A stretch of 64,000 nt of DNA, from positions 558,001-622,000 of the forward strand of contig NZ_FOOT01000003.1 of assembly GCF_900113285.1 (NCBI RefSeq). The letters run 5' to 3'. This DNA comes from Pontibacter chinhatensis (GTDB taxonomy: Bacteria > Bacteroidota > Bacteroidia > Cytophagales > Hymenobacteraceae). Of this stretch, positions 24,223-33,021 are shown one piece after another. Every line of letters begins with the position of its first letter. The stretch's first letter is position 1. A program made the translations under genes and the position numbers. The notes under the pieces were generated by a model. It saw nothing but the letters and a program-made list of their open reading frames with translations, did not search any database and was not told the origin of the DNA.

Positions 24223-27200
24223 TTAGAAAAAGAAGCCGAACTTTAGCATCCACAGGTCATCGTCGTCATCGTCCCCGACGGAGTAGGTGAGCGATAGCAC
24301 GGTGCGGTTTAGCAGGTCCATCCACACGCCGCCGCCGTAGCCCATGTGCAGCTCCCGCAGGAAGCCACTTTCCTGGTCGCCATCGTAGTATACCCTGCCG
24401 GCATCTATGTGTGCCAGCAGGCCCAGTTTGGCCGGGGTTAAGTATAAGTTATAGTCGAGCAGGTGCAGGCGCCCCTCGCCGTTCATAAACAGGCTGCTGC
24501 GTCCGGCGTAGCGCGTGCGGCGGTAGCCGCGTAAGTTCTCGGTGCCGCCAAGGGTGTTGGCCTGGTAAAAGCGGAAGTCGCCGATGTTATGCGCTGCCCC
24601 AATCCGCCCCGACCACGTGAGCTTGAAGGGGAAGTTAGGGGTGAGGTAGAAGCGGAACTCGGTGCTCAGGTTGGTAAAATCGAGCTTTTCGGCACCCAGC
24701 TGCTTGTTGTAGTGGATGGAGTTGTACCAGCGCATGCCGATGCGGGGGTTAGCCGCAGTGCTGCCGCTGCCGAGCACCTCCAGGTTAAAGAAAGCTTTGG
24801 CGCCCAGGTAGTGTTGCACCTCAAACCTGCCCTTCTCTATGTTGTAAGTACCCTCTTCCAGTTGCCCGGAGAATGCCTGGTCTATCAGAAAGCTCTCGCC
24901 ATCGGGGTCGTCAATCCTGAATCTGTCGTAGGTCGGGCCGATACCCACTTTTATAAAAGCAAACGGCTCCCGGTAAAACAGCGCGCTCAGCGATTGGCGC
25001 TCGTAGCGGACACGGTAGTAGCTGTTGTCCACATCAGGGGCCTTGCGGGTGTCGTTGCCCAGGCCGTAGAAATTGCGCTGGAACTGCGGGCCCTGCATAT
25101 GCGCGTCCAGGCCCAGGTGCCAGTGGCCCACCACCTGCCGCACATCGCCCGTGTACCGTAGGTTGTAAGAGCTGGTGCGGAAAGCATAGTTGGCCTCCAG
25201 CAGGTGCTCCGCGGCATAGGGGCTTTTGCGGAACCGCTGCGTGCGCCAAAGCATACCGGCACCCAGGAACACGCCATCCTCAATGTTATACTCTGCCGAG
25301 AGGCGCGGCCCCAGGTAAGGCAGCTTGTAGTTGTCGCGGTCGTAGAGGTTTATCTCTGAGTCAGGGCTGGTTTTGTCTCTGGTTTCGCTGCCGAAGGAAA
25401 ACTGATTGCCCTCTTCGGTATCGTATACCACCGTATGCTTTCTCAGGCCGCTCACGCGGGAGCTGTCTGTGATGATGTCCTCATCATTGCCCCCGATGAT
25501 GCGCACAAGTATACTTTTGTTCACGTCCCCGGAAAGTATAAACTCGTCCCTGCCGCCCAAGCCGTAGATGCGTACTTCTTTGGTTTCGCTGGTCAGGAAG
25601 GTGCGGTTAAAAATCTCGGTGCGCAGTTCCCCTTCTTTGGAGGTCTTGTAGCCTATCACCTGTAGCTCCTCATCGTTGAGGCGGTTGATGAGGAAGCGCT
25701 CGTGCTTGTTGCTGCCCATGATGTCCACGTATTGCGCCAGGAAGTCGTAGTACTCGGCGGCGACCTCCGGCAGCTTCTCGCGCCTTGCCTTCAGCTTGGC
25801 CGTTATCTCGGCGGCGGATAACTCACGGATGGGCTCGGGCCACTCCTGCACCGCCCGCTCTATAACCTCGTCGGTCATGCGCTGGCGGATGTCCTCGGCT
25901 ATCTGCAGCCACTCCTGGCGGGTAACTTTAGAAGTGAGCGTACGGTCCAGGGTAATGCCGCTCAGGTTCAGGCCCACCACATCCTCAAAGTCGTAGCCGA
26001 AGTTCTGGATGTTGCGGATGCCCCACTTGCGCGTCACCAGCCACGGCAGCACGCCATCGGCCTTGAAAAAGGCCTGGTCGCGGTCCTCGGGCACGGGGGT
26101 ATACAGGTTGCCCTTATCCGGTTTGTCCTCCTCCACCCAGCGCCACTGCCCCTCGTGCCGGTCCCAGTCACCGATGAGCATGTCGAAGAGGCGTGCCCGC
26201 ACGTAGGCGCGCTGGTCTACCTCGTGGTCGTTATCCTCCATCAGCTCGTCCAGCACCTTGTCGGTGCCCACCAGGTTTTTGGCGTAACCCAGGCTGGCTG
26301 TGTTCTCGTGGTTCTCGTCGGCGTCTTCCTCCAGGAAGGCCAGGGTGTTGCTAAACTCGTCGCGGTACTGCCGCAGCAGCGGTGTGTCGGGGATATAGAT
26401 TAGCTCAGGGTTGGTGTGGTATATACCGGCGGCATCGGCCAGGGGCGGAATGATGAGGGCACCGTAGGGGTGCTGCGCCGATATCTGGTCCTGCAGCAGG
26501 GTGCGGGCGGCGGTCTCGCGCAAGTATGGCGGCAGCGACATGGTCGGGTCTTTGTCCACGGTACGCAGGCTATACTCGGTGGCCTCCGGGGTGCGTACTT
26601 TCAGAACAGCGGTTTGCTTGCCACCACCCTTCTGATACGGTGTCAGGCCTCCCCGTGCGGTGTTCATATCCAGGAGCGGCACCTCAACGGGGGTTGCCCA
26701 CTCGCGGCGGTAGTGCTCTCCCAGGAGCTTTGTGTGCAAGCCATTGGCCTGATAACCTGAGTTAGCGGCTACCACAATGGTGCTGTCGGTGTAGTTGGTG
26801 TTATCCTGCGGGCGCGGGCGCTGCTGGCGTGGCTTTTTAGAGTAGAGCAGGGTGCGGAAAGTCACCTTTCCTGTTTCTCCTTTTCCTTCGGGCGCCCAGA
26901 ATTCGGCCCATACTTCGCCGTTTTGGTGGTAGGTTGTCTTTACAAAGCCTTTTATCTTATGGGCGTACTCTGCTACTCCGGGCTTCACATAGTCGGTTTT
27001 ACAGCCTGAGCCGCTGACGATGTGCGCCAGGTTGTTATACTTAAAATACTGCAGGGAGTGCTCGTGCCCGGCCGCATAAATGATGTTGTCATACTTGTTA
27101 AAGATATCGAGCAGGCCCTGGATATAAGCCTGGTAGCGCGGGTGCGGAATATCCTGCAGAATGCCGCCATACTTACGGGCAAAGGGGTAAATGGAGCCTA

Positions 27201-28041
27201 TGATTGGCAGCGGCAGGTATACCCAGTCGCGGAGCATGCTGATGGGGAAAATGTGATCGCGCAGAGTGAAAAAGCCGCCGTGCTCGCCGCGCGTCATCAG
27301 GGGGTGGTGGGCCACGATCAGGATGTCGCTGCCGCTGTTCTTTTCGATGATGTCCTCCAGCTTTACCAGCATCTCGCCCTCGGTGGCGCTGCTGCAGTTG
27401 CTGTTATCACCGTAGGGCCGGTCGAAGGGGTGCAGCCACCACTCCGAGTCCAGCGCGATCATCACCAGGTCGTCGCTCAGCTTCACCTCGTAAGGACCAG
27501 GGCAGCCGTTGCCGGGCACATAGAAGTCGCCGCCCACCACAATGTTCTCCTCTGTCAGGTACTCGTTTACGAAGCGCTGCTCCCGCATCACGTACTCCAA
27601 TCCGCCCCGGCCGCTGTGGTTCCAGTCGTGGTTGCCGGGTATCATGTACTTCTCGCCGGGGTAGCCTTTGAGGATGTCGAGCTGATCTTTCAGGCGCCTT
27701 TCGGATACTTCCCTATCGAACCTTCCCTCTGGCGGCAGGCCGTTTGTGTACACGTTATCCCCCAGGAAAATGGTGGCGCTGTTCTCCCCGGTCTCCATCA
27801 TCATCTTGCGCATCAGCAGCAGCGAGGGCTCCCCGTTAGGGTCTGGGGCCCCTACATCACCAATCAGGAAAACGGTGTAGAGAACGTCGTTGTCAGGCGC
27901 CGGAGCCTCCTGCTCCCAGGTAAGGGCGGTACTGTTGTAAAAGGGTTCGGATGAGACACAGGCTGATAACAGCAGGCTCAGCAGCACACACCACCCGTGG
28001 CGCACCAGCAGCCGATGTGTTTGCTGTAATGGTTTGATCAT
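24223..28041 (-). CDS. Phosphoesterase lipoprotein fused to a BamA/TamA-like outer membrane barrel
   Basis: A 1272-aa multidomain protein. Residues 1-28 form a lipoprotein signal (LLLSAC, Cys28). Residues about 55-380 are a calcineurin-like phosphoesterase with all metal motifs visible: LIGDVG (Asp62), LGDNVY, PGNHDW, AHHPLM and GHEHSL. The middle (about 480-880) has no named domain but contains LIGDWDRHEGQWRW (near 622) and PEDRDQAFF (near 652), which recall the catalytic loop and metal-binding Asp of atypical kinases of the HipA/FAM20/CotH type (inference). Residues about 905-1272 are a surface-antigen/D15 beta-barrel with NTLGGTENLRGYRRTRYAG and a terminal Phe run. The fusion places an enzyme at the outer membrane. 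Similar long proteins occur in related genomes; their substrate is unknown. Confidence 0.85.
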   Translation of the reverse strand: MIKPLQQTHRLLVRHGWCVLLSLLLSACVSSEPFYNSTALTWEQEAPAPDNDVLYTVFLIGDVGAPDPNGEPSLLLMRKMMMETGENSATIFLGDNVYTNGLPPEGRFDREVSERRLKDQLDILKGYPGEKYMIPGNHDWNHSGRGGLEYVMREQRFVNEYLTEENIVVGGDFYVPGNGCPGPYEVKLSDDLVMIALDSEWWLHPFDRPYGDNSNCSSATEGEMLVKLEDIIEKNSGSDILIVAHHPLMTRGEHGGFFTLRDHIFPISMLRDWVYLPLPIIGSIYPFARKYGGILQDIPHPRYQAYIQGLLDIFNKYDNIIYAAGHEHSLQYFKYNNLAHIVSGSGCKTDYVKPGVAEYAHKIKGFVKTTYHQNGEVWAEFWAPEGKGETGKVTFRTLLYSKKPRQQRPRPQDNTNYTDSTIVVAANSGYQANGLHTKLLGEHYRREWATPVEVPLLDMNTARGGLTPYQKGGGKQTAVLKVRTPEATEYSLRTVDKDPTMSLPPYLRETAARTLLQDQISAQHPYGALIIPPLADAAGIYHTNPELIYIPDTPLLRQYRDEFSNTLAFLEEDADENHENTASLGYAKNLVGTDKVLDELMEDNDHEVDQRAYVRARLFDMLIGDWDRHEGQWRWVEEDKPDKGNLYTPVPEDRDQAFFKADGVLPWLVTRKWGIRNIQNFGYDFEDVVGLNLSGITLDRTLTSKVTRQEWLQIAEDIRQRMTDEVIERAVQEWPEPIRELSAAEITAKLKARREKLPEVAAEYYDFLAQYVDIMGSNKHERFLINRLNDEELQVIGYKTSKEGELRTEIFNRTFLTSETKEVRIYGLGGRDEFILSGDVNKSILVRIIGGNDEDIITDSSRVSGLRKHTVVYDTEEGNQFSFGSETRDKTSPDSEINLYDRDNYKLPYLGPRLSAEYNIEDGVFLGAGMLWRTQRFRKSPYAAEHLLEANYAFRTSSYNLRYTGDVRQVVGHWHLGLDAHMQGPQFQRNFYGLGNDTRKAPDVDNSYYRVRYERQSLSALFYREPFAFIKVGIGPTYDRFRIDDPDGESFLIDQAFSGQLEEGTYNIEKGRFEVQHYLGAKAFFNLEVLGSGSTAANPRIGMRWYNSIHYNKQLGAEKLDFTNLSTEFRFYLTPNFPFKLTWSGRIGAAHNIGDFRFYQANTLGGTENLRGYRRTRYAGRSSLFMNGEGRLHLLDYNLYLTPAKLGLLAHIDAGRVYYDGDQESGFLRELHMGYGGGVWMDLLNRTVLSLTYSVGDDDDDDLWMLKFGFFF

Positions 28042-28407
28042 AGTTTCGTTCTGGCTTTCTATACCTGCCGGTGAGGCACATACTTCAGGTTACCGGCTAC
28101 TACCTCTAAAGTAGAAGTATACGCAGGTTGGGCTAAGGCATGCGCAGGAGACGCAATATGCCTGCAGCCTCTCCTGCGCCAAGCTTTTACCACAGGGGCG
28201 GCATAGCTGAGATTGATAAACGAGACGACTTTGCTTTTAGTTGTTGCCTTACCGTATGCCGCCAAACAGCCCGCCTATGTGTGGCCTTTACTAACAAAAA
28301 GCAGATTTTACCGTAACCGCAAATTACGTAGTGCCACACACAAAGCACCCTACGCCGGGATACCCTACACTGCCAGCAGCGCACCCGGCGTCGCTACAAA
28401 ACCGATT
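28042..28407. other. Intergenic region between divergent genes, no gene seen
   Basis: Should hold the promoters of both flanking genes. One inverted repeat, GCGCAGGAG (28142-28150) and CTCCTGCGC (28171-28179), is visible. The downstream frame is open from 28213, but no family homology supports a start before 28408. Confidence 0.4.
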
Positions 28408-29613
28408 ATGGAAGACCAAACGATAGTAAAGCAAGCCGGCGAATATGTGTTCAGGCTTTTCAAGGACAGGCTCTCTAAAAAGCTTGTTTACCATAACTAC
28501 AAACATACCTTCGAGACAGTGGCCGAGGCGCAGGAGCTTGGCCAGCGCAGCAAGCTTACCGAGGACCAGCTGCAGGACCTGGCGCTGGCGGCCTGGTTCC
28601 ACGACACAGGCTATGTGAACACCTACGACGGGCACGAGGAGGAAAGTATACGTATCGCCACGGAGTGGCTGCAGGAGAAGGGCTATCCTCAGGAGCGCAT
28701 CGACCTGATTGCGGGCATCATCATGGCGACCAGGCACGACCTGGAGCCTGAGACGCTGCTGCAGGAGCTGCTGGTAGATGCAGACATGTCGAACATCGGG
28801 AAAGAAACCTTTTTTGCCACTGCCGAGCTTCTGCGCGTGGAGTGGGAGATCTTCCGCGATAAGTTCTTTTCCGATAGCGAGTGGGAGCAGTTTCAGATGG
28901 ATTTCCTGCTGTCCACCACCTTCCATACCAACCAGGCGCAGCGGAAATTTGCCTCGCAGCTGGGGCTAAACATACAGGAGCAGCGCAGCCGCCTGAGCCA
29001 GCAACTCGAAAAGAAGAAGGAGGCCGAGAAGAAAAGCCGTAAAACGCTGGCCCAGCCCAAGCGGGGCATCGAAACGATGTTCCGGAATACTTACCGCACC
29101 CACCTTAACCTGAGCGCCATTGCGGATAACAAGGCCAACATGATGATCAGCCTCAATGCCATCATCATCTCGGTGATCATCACCTACCTCAGTGCCAAAA
29201 CCTCTACCGTTGGCACCGACTATGCCACGCATCGCACCTTCATCATCCCGATAAGCATCCTGCTGCTCACCACACTGGGCTCAGTGGTGTTTGCCATTAT
29301 ATCGGCGCAGCCAGAGGTCACCAGCTTCAGGATGAAGAAAAAGAAGGACCAGCGCCAGGATACCCGCAAGGTGAGCCTGCTGTTTTTCGGTAACTTCACC
29401 AAGCTGCCCCTCGAGGATTTTCAGGCGGGCATGAACGATATCATGCGCGACAAGAAATCGCTTTACAACAACATGATAACCGATATCTATTACCTGGGCG
29501 AGGTGCTGAACCGAAAGTATAAGATCCTGCGCATCTCCTATACCATCTTTATGATAGGGCTGGTGCTTACAGTGGCAGGCTTTGTTTACGCTGTGGTTTC
29601 CTCAGCTTCTTGA
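28408..29613 (+). CDS. HD-domain phosphohydrolase fused to a PycTM-like (DUF5706) membrane effector domain
   Basis: A 401-aa protein. The N-terminal half is an HD hydrolase with the metal ligands in order: YHNYKH (His33), WFHDTGY (His65-Asp66), TYDGHEEES (His76), MATRH (His110), and VDADMSNIG (Asp124/Asp126). A charged linker (about 185-225, rich in Lys and Glu) follows. The C-terminal half begins NTYRTHLNLSAIADNKANMM, the entry motif of DUF5706, the transmembrane effector domain of Pycsar anti-phage systems (PycTM). Its membrane segments lie near 250-270, 283-303 and 375-396. In Pycsar, cyclic CMP or UMP made by a pyrimidine cyclase activates such effectors. No cyclase gene lies within this window, so this appears to be a stand-alone fusion in which the HD domain could sense or degrade a nucleotide ligand (inference). 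Confidence 0.85.
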   Translation: MEDQTIVKQAGEYVFRLFKDRLSKKLVYHNYKHTFETVAEAQELGQRSKLTEDQLQDLALAAWFHDTGYVNTYDGHEEESIRIATEWLQEKGYPQERIDLIAGIIMATRHDLEPETLLQELLVDADMSNIGKETFFATAELLRVEWEIFRDKFFSDSEWEQFQMDFLLSTTFHTNQAQRKFASQLGLNIQEQRSRLSQQLEKKKEAEKKSRKTLAQPKRGIETMFRNTYRTHLNLSAIADNKANMMISLNAIIISVIITYLSAKTSTVGTDYATHRTFIIPISILLLTTLGSVVFAIISAQPEVTSFRMKKKKDQRQDTRKVSLLFFGNFTKLPLEDFQAGMNDIMRDKKSLYNNMITDIYYLGEVLNRKYKILRISYTIFMIGLVLTVAGFVYAVVSSAS

Positions 29614-29675
29614 TGAGGCAGGCTTGTTTTGTGGAAGAGAATCCTGTAAATTTGCATGCCAAAGTATAAATAAAC

Positions 29676-29747
29676 GGCCACGTAGTTCAATGGATAGAAT
29701 AGGAGTTTCCTAAACTCTAGATCCAGGTTCGATTCCTGGCGCGGCCA
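29676..29747 (+). tRNA. tRNA-Arg (anticodon CCU)
   Basis: Cloverleaf can be drawn in full. Acceptor GGCCACG / CGCGGCC with discriminator A, D arm GTTC / GAAT, anticodon arm GGAGT-TTCCTAA-ACTCT with CCT in the loop, and T arm CCAGG-TTCGATT-CCTGG. CCA is not encoded. The acceptor stem has one A-C mismatch at pair 5-68. Confidence 0.93.
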
Positions 29748-29824
29748 CAAAAGTCAGTTTAATGCTTCCGGCACAGATTTTCGAGATGGGCTCATTTCCC
29801 CAGGAAGGTTGAAGAGCTGCCAAA

Positions 29825-29879
29825 GTATAAACAGCAAGCGCCTGCATACATGAAGTATGCAGGCGCTTGCTGTTTATAC
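29825..29879. terminator. Terminator with 24-bp arms carrying the GTATAAA motif
   Basis: Perfect 24-bp arms starting GTATAAACAGCAAGCGCC (29825) and ending GGCGCTTGCTGTTTATAC (29879), with loop 29849-29855. It can serve both the tRNA (rightward) and the phosphoesterase operon (leftward). The base of the stem is the iterated motif. Confidence 0.85.
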
Positions 29880-29900
29880 GTTATACTTGGGTAGCCCTGT

Positions 29901-31418
29901 TCATTGAAGGCTCAACTCGCTAAGGTTGCTGGTAACCTTAAAAACCTGCCCGAACCTGTCGGTAGCCTGCACGCTAATGGCCTTGGCCGTGGCAGAAGGC
30001 TGCGCCAGAAAGAGGTGGTCCGTCAGGTGTGGCTCTACCCACTTGTGTTTGGATGGTTTGGAGGCTCCCAGGTGCAGCTCGACTGAAAGCGGGTCCAGCG
30101 CCGTGATGCGCTCCATCTCACCCATCGGCTTGCCGTCCTCCAGCCACTCTACCTTCCAGGAGGGGTCCCAGTTCCAGATGTTGGCGGCGAGGTGCTGCGG
30201 CCTCTCTTCCAAAGCGCCGACAGGATATACGCGCAGCTGATGCTCTTTCGGCAGCCCTGTGGGTTTGTAGTACCACTTCAGTTCCGAGCCTTCTACCTCA
30301 TACACGCCGTAGCCGCTTGGCGTGCCATCGTAGCAAATGGGTCCCGTCCACCAGGCGCCGCACACCGTGCCGTGCACGTGCTCGATGATGTTATCGCCCT
30401 CAAATACCTTCTCGTTAAAGTGCGTGTGCCCCGACATGATGTGCGCTTTGAAGGGGGCCAGCAGGCGGTACAATTCCTTCCGGTTCGACACCACGCCTCC
30501 CAGCGAAGGTTCTTTTTCCTTGTTACGGGCATGCTGGTTGGTATAAGCCGGGATGTGCAGGCTTACCACCACCGTGGAGCCGGGCTTCACCGTAGCCAAA
30601 TCCTGCTCCAGCCATGCCAGTTGGCGCTCCGTCAGGTAACCGATATACTTTTTGGCCGTGCCGATAAAGAACACATCGTCCAGCACCACATAGTGTACCT
30701 CGCCGCGGTTAAAAGAGTAATAGGTAGGCCCAAAAAGTTCCTTAAACTTTTCCGTGGAGCCTTCGTCGGTACGGGCCTCCAGGTTCATGTCGTGGTTGCC
30801 GATTACCTGGAAAAACGGAATACCGGAAATGCCAATGGCCTGCTGGTAGTCCTCGAAGAGCTCAAACTTATCCCACACCAGGTCGCCGCAGCCAATGCCA
30901 TGGAACAGGGTGCCACTCGGGTAGCTGGCCACCAGTTGCTTCAGGTCCGGGGCAGACTTGGTCTTTAGCTCCTCCGCGTCCTCCTTGGAGATGATCTGCG
31001 GGTCGGCCCATACAACGAAGTTATGCTTGGTATCGTCCTGCGTAAGCTTTTGCAGCTCAAAATCAGCCTTGAAGCGGCCGCGGCTGGCCGCGATGCGCTT
31101 GTAGAAACGGGTAATGCCGTTTTGGTTCGAGAACTCGTAACCGCGCGGGGTAGAAAGGTACACAAAATCAGCGGTGGCGTTGCTTTGCAGTTCATACTTG
31201 CCACTGGCATCGGTCAGCACCACGTTATACCCATCGGTTACAGCCACGCCTGCTACGCCCTTGCCACCGCTTTGCACTCTGCCAGATAGGGTTATAGGAG
31301 AAAAGTCCTGGCCATGGGCAGGCTGCTTTGGAGCGGCCTGCAGCGCGCTCGGAGTTAAGGTAAGGCCAAGACCGGCCAGGCCCAGCGACTTCAGAAAGGA
31401 TCTTCTTTTTTGGAACAT
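29901..31418 (-). CDS. Exported calcineurin-like phosphoesterase (Tat-type signal)
   Basis: A 505-aa periplasmic or surface phosphoesterase. The N-terminus MFQKRRSFLKSLGLAGLGLTL carries an RRSFLK Tat-like motif. Residues about 40-125 form a carboxypeptidase-regulatory-like beta domain (MetallophosN). The catalytic domain follows: VVWADPQI, GCGDLVWD, VIGNHDM, LHIPAY and MSGHTHF. The C-terminal 130 residues match the additional beta domain of this family. It is the third gene after SusC and SusD on the same strand, 90 bp from susD. This suggests that the locus takes up and dephosphorylates a phosphorylated or phosphodiester nutrient. That is inference; the substrate is not known. Confidence 0.9.
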   Translation of the reverse strand: MFQKRRSFLKSLGLAGLGLTLTPSALQAAPKQPAHGQDFSPITLSGRVQSGGKGVAGVAVTDGYNVVLTDASGKYELQSNATADFVYLSTPRGYEFSNQNGITRFYKRIAASRGRFKADFELQKLTQDDTKHNFVVWADPQIISKEDAEELKTKSAPDLKQLVASYPSGTLFHGIGCGDLVWDKFELFEDYQQAIGISGIPFFQVIGNHDMNLEARTDEGSTEKFKELFGPTYYSFNRGEVHYVVLDDVFFIGTAKKYIGYLTERQLAWLEQDLATVKPGSTVVVSLHIPAYTNQHARNKEKEPSLGGVVSNRKELYRLLAPFKAHIMSGHTHFNEKVFEGDNIIEHVHGTVCGAWWTGPICYDGTPSGYGVYEVEGSELKWYYKPTGLPKEHQLRVYPVGALEERPQHLAANIWNWDPSWKVEWLEDGKPMGEMERITALDPLSVELHLGASKPSKHKWVEPHLTDHLFLAQPSATAKAISVQATDRFGQVFKVTSNLSELSLQ

Positions 31419-31508
31419 GTGCTATATGTATTAACAGTTTGGAAAAGAGACGGGTACCTGTGGCGCCCGCCTCAATAATATGAAAAGTGTGATATATTTA
31501 GCAATGGC

Positions 31509-32951
31509 TTATTGCTGCCACCATACTTTGGTGTTGATGTCATCGCCGCCCATGCGCTCTACGGCCAGCCTGTAGTTGTCCTTGTTCATCTGCTGCACAT
31601 TAGACGGGTAACGGAAGCGGGCAGGCATTTCCTGGTTGTTCATCATACTGGCTGTTTTAGGCAGCACGGGCAGGCCTGTGCGGCGGTGCTCAAACCACTG
31701 CTGGTAATCCGTAAAGTATAGGGCCAGGTATTTCTGCAGCATGATGCGCTCCAGGGTGCCGTCGTAGGCCGCGGCAGGGTTCTCAAAATAATCGGCAGGC
31801 ACCTCGGCGCCCCATTGCTCGATGGCAGCCTGCACGCCTTTTTCGTAGTGTGCCTGCGCATCAGCGCTGACAATGCCTTTCTGTGCCAGTTCCGCCTTGA
31901 TGAACTCCACCTCGGCATAGCTCATCAGCACGGCAATCATCGGGGAGGTTACCAGTTCGATGTTAGGGCTGGATGGGGAGAAACCAAATTGCGCGTCGTT
32001 GCTGTCGTAGCCACTCGGGATGCCCTTGTAGCCCAGTTTGGTTTTGCCGTCGGTAGAGGTGGCCTCCCCAAAGAACTTAGGTCGGCGCGGGTCGTTCAGC
32101 GCGTTCAGGTTATCGATAAAGAAGGCCGAAGCGGCGCGCCCCGTTCTGAAGTCCACGGCGCGGCCCCACGGCGAAATCAGTGGTGGAATGCCGGTAATCT
32201 CAAGTATAGCCGCTTCGTCGTTTTTCGTAAACACCGGGTTTGCCTCCGGGTTGTTGATGATCTCGGCCATGCGGGCCTCCGCGTTCATCTCCGACTTATT
32301 GGAAACCCGGAGCAGCAGGCGCAGGCGCAGCGAGTTAGTAAAGCGTCTCCAGTTGGCCACATTGCTGCCATAGAGGATGTCTTTGCCGTACACCATGCCC
32401 CTGGAAGGATCATAGAGGGTGTTGGCCCGATCCAGGTCAGCCAGTATCTTCGTGTATACTTCCTGCTGGGTGTTGAAGGCAGGGTAGAAGATACCCTCCT
32501 CTCCACGAGCCGCCTCTTCCATCGGTACATCCCCGAAAGAGTCAGTCAGGAGCGAGTAAACCCAAGCATTCAGCGTTAGGGCAATCGCCTCATAGTTTGG
32601 GTCCTCTGCCGTTACGGCCGCCGCCTGCATTTCCTTGATGTTGGCGAGCCAGCGGTAATAGGTGTTCCAGGTAGAGTTGCCGGTATTTTCTCCAATGTCG
32701 TAGCGGTGCACGCCGCCAGACGGGCTTGGGAATGGCAGGGCCACCTGCATGATATCAAACGTGAAGGCATTGCTTCGGGAGGCGTTAAAGCTGGTCACCT
32801 CGTAGATGATCGGGTTGAGCAGCGTGCCCGGGCTGATTTTCTCGATAAGGTTTGGGTTGATGTTGATCTCCTCGAAGTCGTCGGTACAGGAGAAGCTAAC
32901 GCAGCTCAGGGCCACCAGAACTGCCAGAAACTTATTTATACTTCTTGTCAT
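31509..32951 (-). CDS. SusD/RagB-family nutrient-binding outer membrane lipoprotein
   Basis: A 480-aa surface lipoprotein. The lipobox ends at Cys22 (SFSC). The mature start DDFEEININPN and the helical pattern (LNAWVYSLLTDSFGDVPMEEAARG, ILADLDRANTLYD, RRFTNSLRLRLLLRVSNK) are typical of the SusD_2/SusD-like branch that accompanies TonB-linked receptors. It binds the substrate at the lid of the partner SusC. The partner gene lies 70 bp upstream. Confidence 0.93.
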   Translation of the reverse strand: MTRSINKFLAVLVALSCVSFSCTDDFEEININPNLIEKISPGTLLNPIIYEVTSFNASRSNAFTFDIMQVALPFPSPSGGVHRYDIGENTGNSTWNTYYRWLANIKEMQAAAVTAEDPNYEAIALTLNAWVYSLLTDSFGDVPMEEAARGEEGIFYPAFNTQQEVYTKILADLDRANTLYDPSRGMVYGKDILYGSNVANWRRFTNSLRLRLLLRVSNKSEMNAEARMAEIINNPEANPVFTKNDEAAILEITGIPPLISPWGRAVDFRTGRAASAFFIDNLNALNDPRRPKFFGEATSTDGKTKLGYKGIPSGYDSNDAQFGFSPSSPNIELVTSPMIAVLMSYAEVEFIKAELAQKGIVSADAQAHYEKGVQAAIEQWGAEVPADYFENPAAAYDGTLERIMLQKYLALYFTDYQQWFEHRRTGLPVLPKTASMMNNQEMPARFRYPSNVQQMNKDNYRLAVERMGGDDINTKVWWQQ

Positions 32952-33021
32952 TGCGTTTATACTTTGGGAAGCCGGCCCGAGCTGCCCCAGGCCGGTCCTG
33001 GCTATCGTTTAGTAGATTGAG

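Noticed and set aside
28676-29747. A complete Pycsar defence operon or an integrated element at the tRNA
   Set aside because: No cyclase, integrase or attachment-site duplication is seen; only the effector-like fusion is present.
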